Assembly (NCBI GenBank): GCA_963730395.1
Contig: CAVSSK010000023.1
Location: 124,001-188,000, forward strand
Source of the DNA: Bog-473 sp963730395
GTDB taxonomy: Bacteria; Actinomycetota; Acidimicrobiia; Acidimicrobiales; RAAP-2
Direction: 5' to 3'
Length of the DNA stretch: 64,000 nucleotides
Shown here: positions 62,719 through 64,000 of the stretch, in pieces
How positions within the stretch are numbered: the stretch's first letter is position 1
Layout: every line of letters begins with the position of its first letter
Notes under the pieces: model-generated
Databases searched by the model: none
Told to the model about the DNA's origin: nothing
The model's input: the letters and a program-made list of their open reading frames with translations, nothing else
Made by a program: the position numbers and the translations under genes

Positions 62719-63756
62719 TCACGTCTTTTCCGCGGGGCGCACCGCGGCCGCCACCTGGTCGACCAGGCCGCGCGTCGCGCACTCGTGCGCCACCAGCACG
62801 GCGTTCATCATGGCCGTTGCACTGGAGGACCCGTGGCTGATGACACAGACGCCCGCGGTGCCGAGCAGCATGGCCCCGCCGGTGTTCTCGGGCTCGAATT
62901 CGGCGGCCAGCGGGAGCAGGTGCGGGAGGAGGACCTGCGCCGCCTCCCGGGTGGCGTCGTCGGTCCCGAAGACGGCCAGCATGGTGTCGAAGAGGAAGCG
63001 CAGCGATCCCTCCAGGGACTTCAGCGTGACGTTGCCGGTGAAGCCGTCGGTCACGATGACGTCGGCCGGCGAGGGCAGCAGGTCCCGGCCCTCGAGGTTC
63101 CCGACGAACTCGAACCCCGCACCGTGCGCCGACTCGGCGGCGAGCAGGCCGTGGGTCTCCTTCACCAGGGGCGTGCCCTTCGTGGGCTCCTCGCCGATGG
63201 AGAGCAGTCCCACCGAGGGTGACTCGGTCCCGAAGCGGGCCGAGACGTAGGCGGCGCCCATCTGCGCGAACTGCACCAGCATGGCGGGCGTGCACTCGGC
63301 GTTCGCCCCGGCGTCGACCAGCACGGCCGGCGTGCCGCCGAGGCGGGGCAGCGGCGTGGCGATGCAGGGCCGCACGACCCCGGGCAGGCGCCCCATCCGC
63401 AGCAGCGCCGAGGCCATCGTCGCCCCGGTGTTGCCCGCCGAGACCATGGCCGACGCCTTGGCGTCGCGGACCAGTTCGGCGGCCCGCACCAGGGAGGAGT
63501 CCTTCTTGCGCCGGACCCCGCCGGCGGGGTCCTCGTCCATGCCGATGACCTCGCTACAGGCCAGGAGGTCGAGGCCGTGCGTGTCGCCCACCTGCTCGGG
63601 GGGCCCGACCAGGACGACCGCCACGCCGTGCTCGGTGGCGGCCCGGTGGGCGCCCTCGACGACTTCGCCGGGGGCCTTGTCGCCGCCCATGGCGTCCACG
63701 GCGACGGGGAGGGTGGCCAGCGTCTCGGGCGTGGGACGCTCGCCCCGCCGGCTCAA
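62719..63756 (-). CDS. plsX: Phosphate acyltransferase PlsX
   Basis: PlsX makes acyl-phosphate from acyl-ACP for phospholipid synthesis. The 345-residue protein has AVDAMGGDKAPGEVVEGA, MVSAGNTGATMASALLRMG, LVDAGANAECTPAMLVQFAQMG and GNVTLKSLEGSLRF. The apparent start is TTG at 63756, one base after the rpmF stop; without it the N-terminus would begin at an internal GTG in VDAMGG. Coupled to rpmF. Confidence 0.93.
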   Translation of the reverse strand: MSRRGERPTPETLATLPVAVDAMGGDKAPGEVVEGAHRAATEHGVAVVLVGPPEQVGDTHGLDLLACSEVIGMDEDPAGGVRRKKDSSLVRAAELVRDAKASAMVSAGNTGATMASALLRMGRLPGVVRPCIATPLPRLGGTPAVLVDAGANAECTPAMLVQFAQMGAAYVSARFGTESPSVGLLSIGEEPTKGTPLVKETHGLLAAESAHGAGFEFVGNLEGRDLLPSPADVIVTDGFTGNVTLKSLEGSLRFLFDTMLAVFGTDDATREAAQVLLPHLLPLAAEFEPENTGGAMLLGTAGVCVISHGSSSATAMMNAVLVAHECATRGLVDQVAAAVRPAEKT

Positions 63757-63757
63757 G

Positions 63758-63937
63758 TCAGTCGACCTCGACCGCTTGGCGCCCCTTGTACCAGCCGCAG
63801 CTCGGGCAGACGACGTGCGGCGTCTTCGAGGCCTGGCAGTGCGGGCACACGCTGCGGGCGGGGCGGCCGAGCCGCCACGCCGCGGCCTGGTGGCTGCGGC
63901 CCTTGGCCTTGGACTTCTTCTTCTTCGGGACAGCCAT
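63758..63937 (-). CDS. rpmF: Ribosomal protein bL32
   Basis: This 59-residue bL32 begins MAVPKKKKSKAKGRSHQAA and has the zinc ribbon CPHC...CPSC (Cys-x2-Cys pairs at about 31-34 and 44-47). GGAG lies about 8 nt before the ATG at 63937. rpmF-plsX-acpP is the usual order. The upstream 63 nt (to 64000) show no recognisable gene end; a yceD-like gene may lie beyond. Confidence 0.95.
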   Translation of the reverse strand: MAVPKKKKSKAKGRSHQAAAWRLGRPARSVCPHCQASKTPHVVCPSCGWYKGRQAVEVD

Positions 63938-64000
63938 GGAGGATCTCCAACGATCGGTTCGGGGCGCTCCGGGCGCTCTCGGACTGCGCCGGTCCGCAGA

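Overview
This is a high-GC, densely packed actinobacterial window. The lineage call rests on genes that handle mycothiol (an Mca-type amidase at 22308-23171 and an MDMPI-type isomerase at 55113-55874), F420-type LLM oxidoreductases, DUF2469 beside rplS, a PspA-HtpX-PspAB set and a SARP regulator. Acidimicrobiia is my best guess at class level, but it is an inference from overall style and not something a single gene proves. Genes are joined by GTGA, TGATG or 8-nt overlaps. Many first genes have no ribosome binding site and instead carry a TAnnnT hexamer 5-8 nt before the start codon, which points to leaderless mRNAs.

Layout. 1-7030: end of a peptide-type ABC solute-binding protein, an ABC-F ATPase, an MFS exporter, a GNAT enzyme, clpS, a zinc alcohol dehydrogenase and an ion-channel-like membrane protein. 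7076-14424: an AtuA-family protein, a biotin-dependent acyl-CoA carboxylase (alpha and beta), an enoyl-CoA hydratase and a divergent acyl-CoA dehydrogenase, forming a branched-chain or acyclic-terpenoid acyl-CoA catabolic cluster. 14442-19150: thioesterase, GNAT, a RecB-like nuclease, PAP2 phosphatase, a DsbA-like protein and an LLM oxidoreductase. 19230-23171: purK-purE-deacetylase, then a membrane protein convergent with mca. 23249-25576: pspA-htpX-pspAB envelope-stress module. 25592-30763: tyrosine phosphatase, pterin dehydratase, fumC, an acyltransferase-SGNH protein and a truncated LLM-like protein. 30884-36349: a large SARP-AAA regulator, an APH-like kinase, a SnoaL-like protein and a secreted protein.

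36409-63937 is recognisable as the conserved actinobacterial block dprA-comM ... yraN-DUF2469-rplS-trmD-rimM-khpA-rpsP-ffh ... ftsY-smc-mutM-rnc-acpP-plsX-rpmF, all on the minus strand. Between comM and yraN lies about 11 kb of extra DNA (38955-50209), mostly plus strand: a rifampin phosphotransferase (rph) with a rifamycin-associated element upstream, a MarR regulator divergent from a small ABM-fold protein and a VOC protein, an HTH-Clp_N protein with paired operators, a second VOC protein, a methyltransferase, a DUF899 protein, a membrane protein with a triple 16-bp repeat at its start, an EthD protein, and a stomatin/NfeD pair with an enoyl-CoA hydratase. It reads as an antibiotic and stress island inserted into a housekeeping operon.

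Eight genes carry an apparent single-base frameshift, including fumC and ftsY, which suggests sequence errors more than decay. I saw no tRNA, rRNA, CRISPR array, insertion sequence or integrase.
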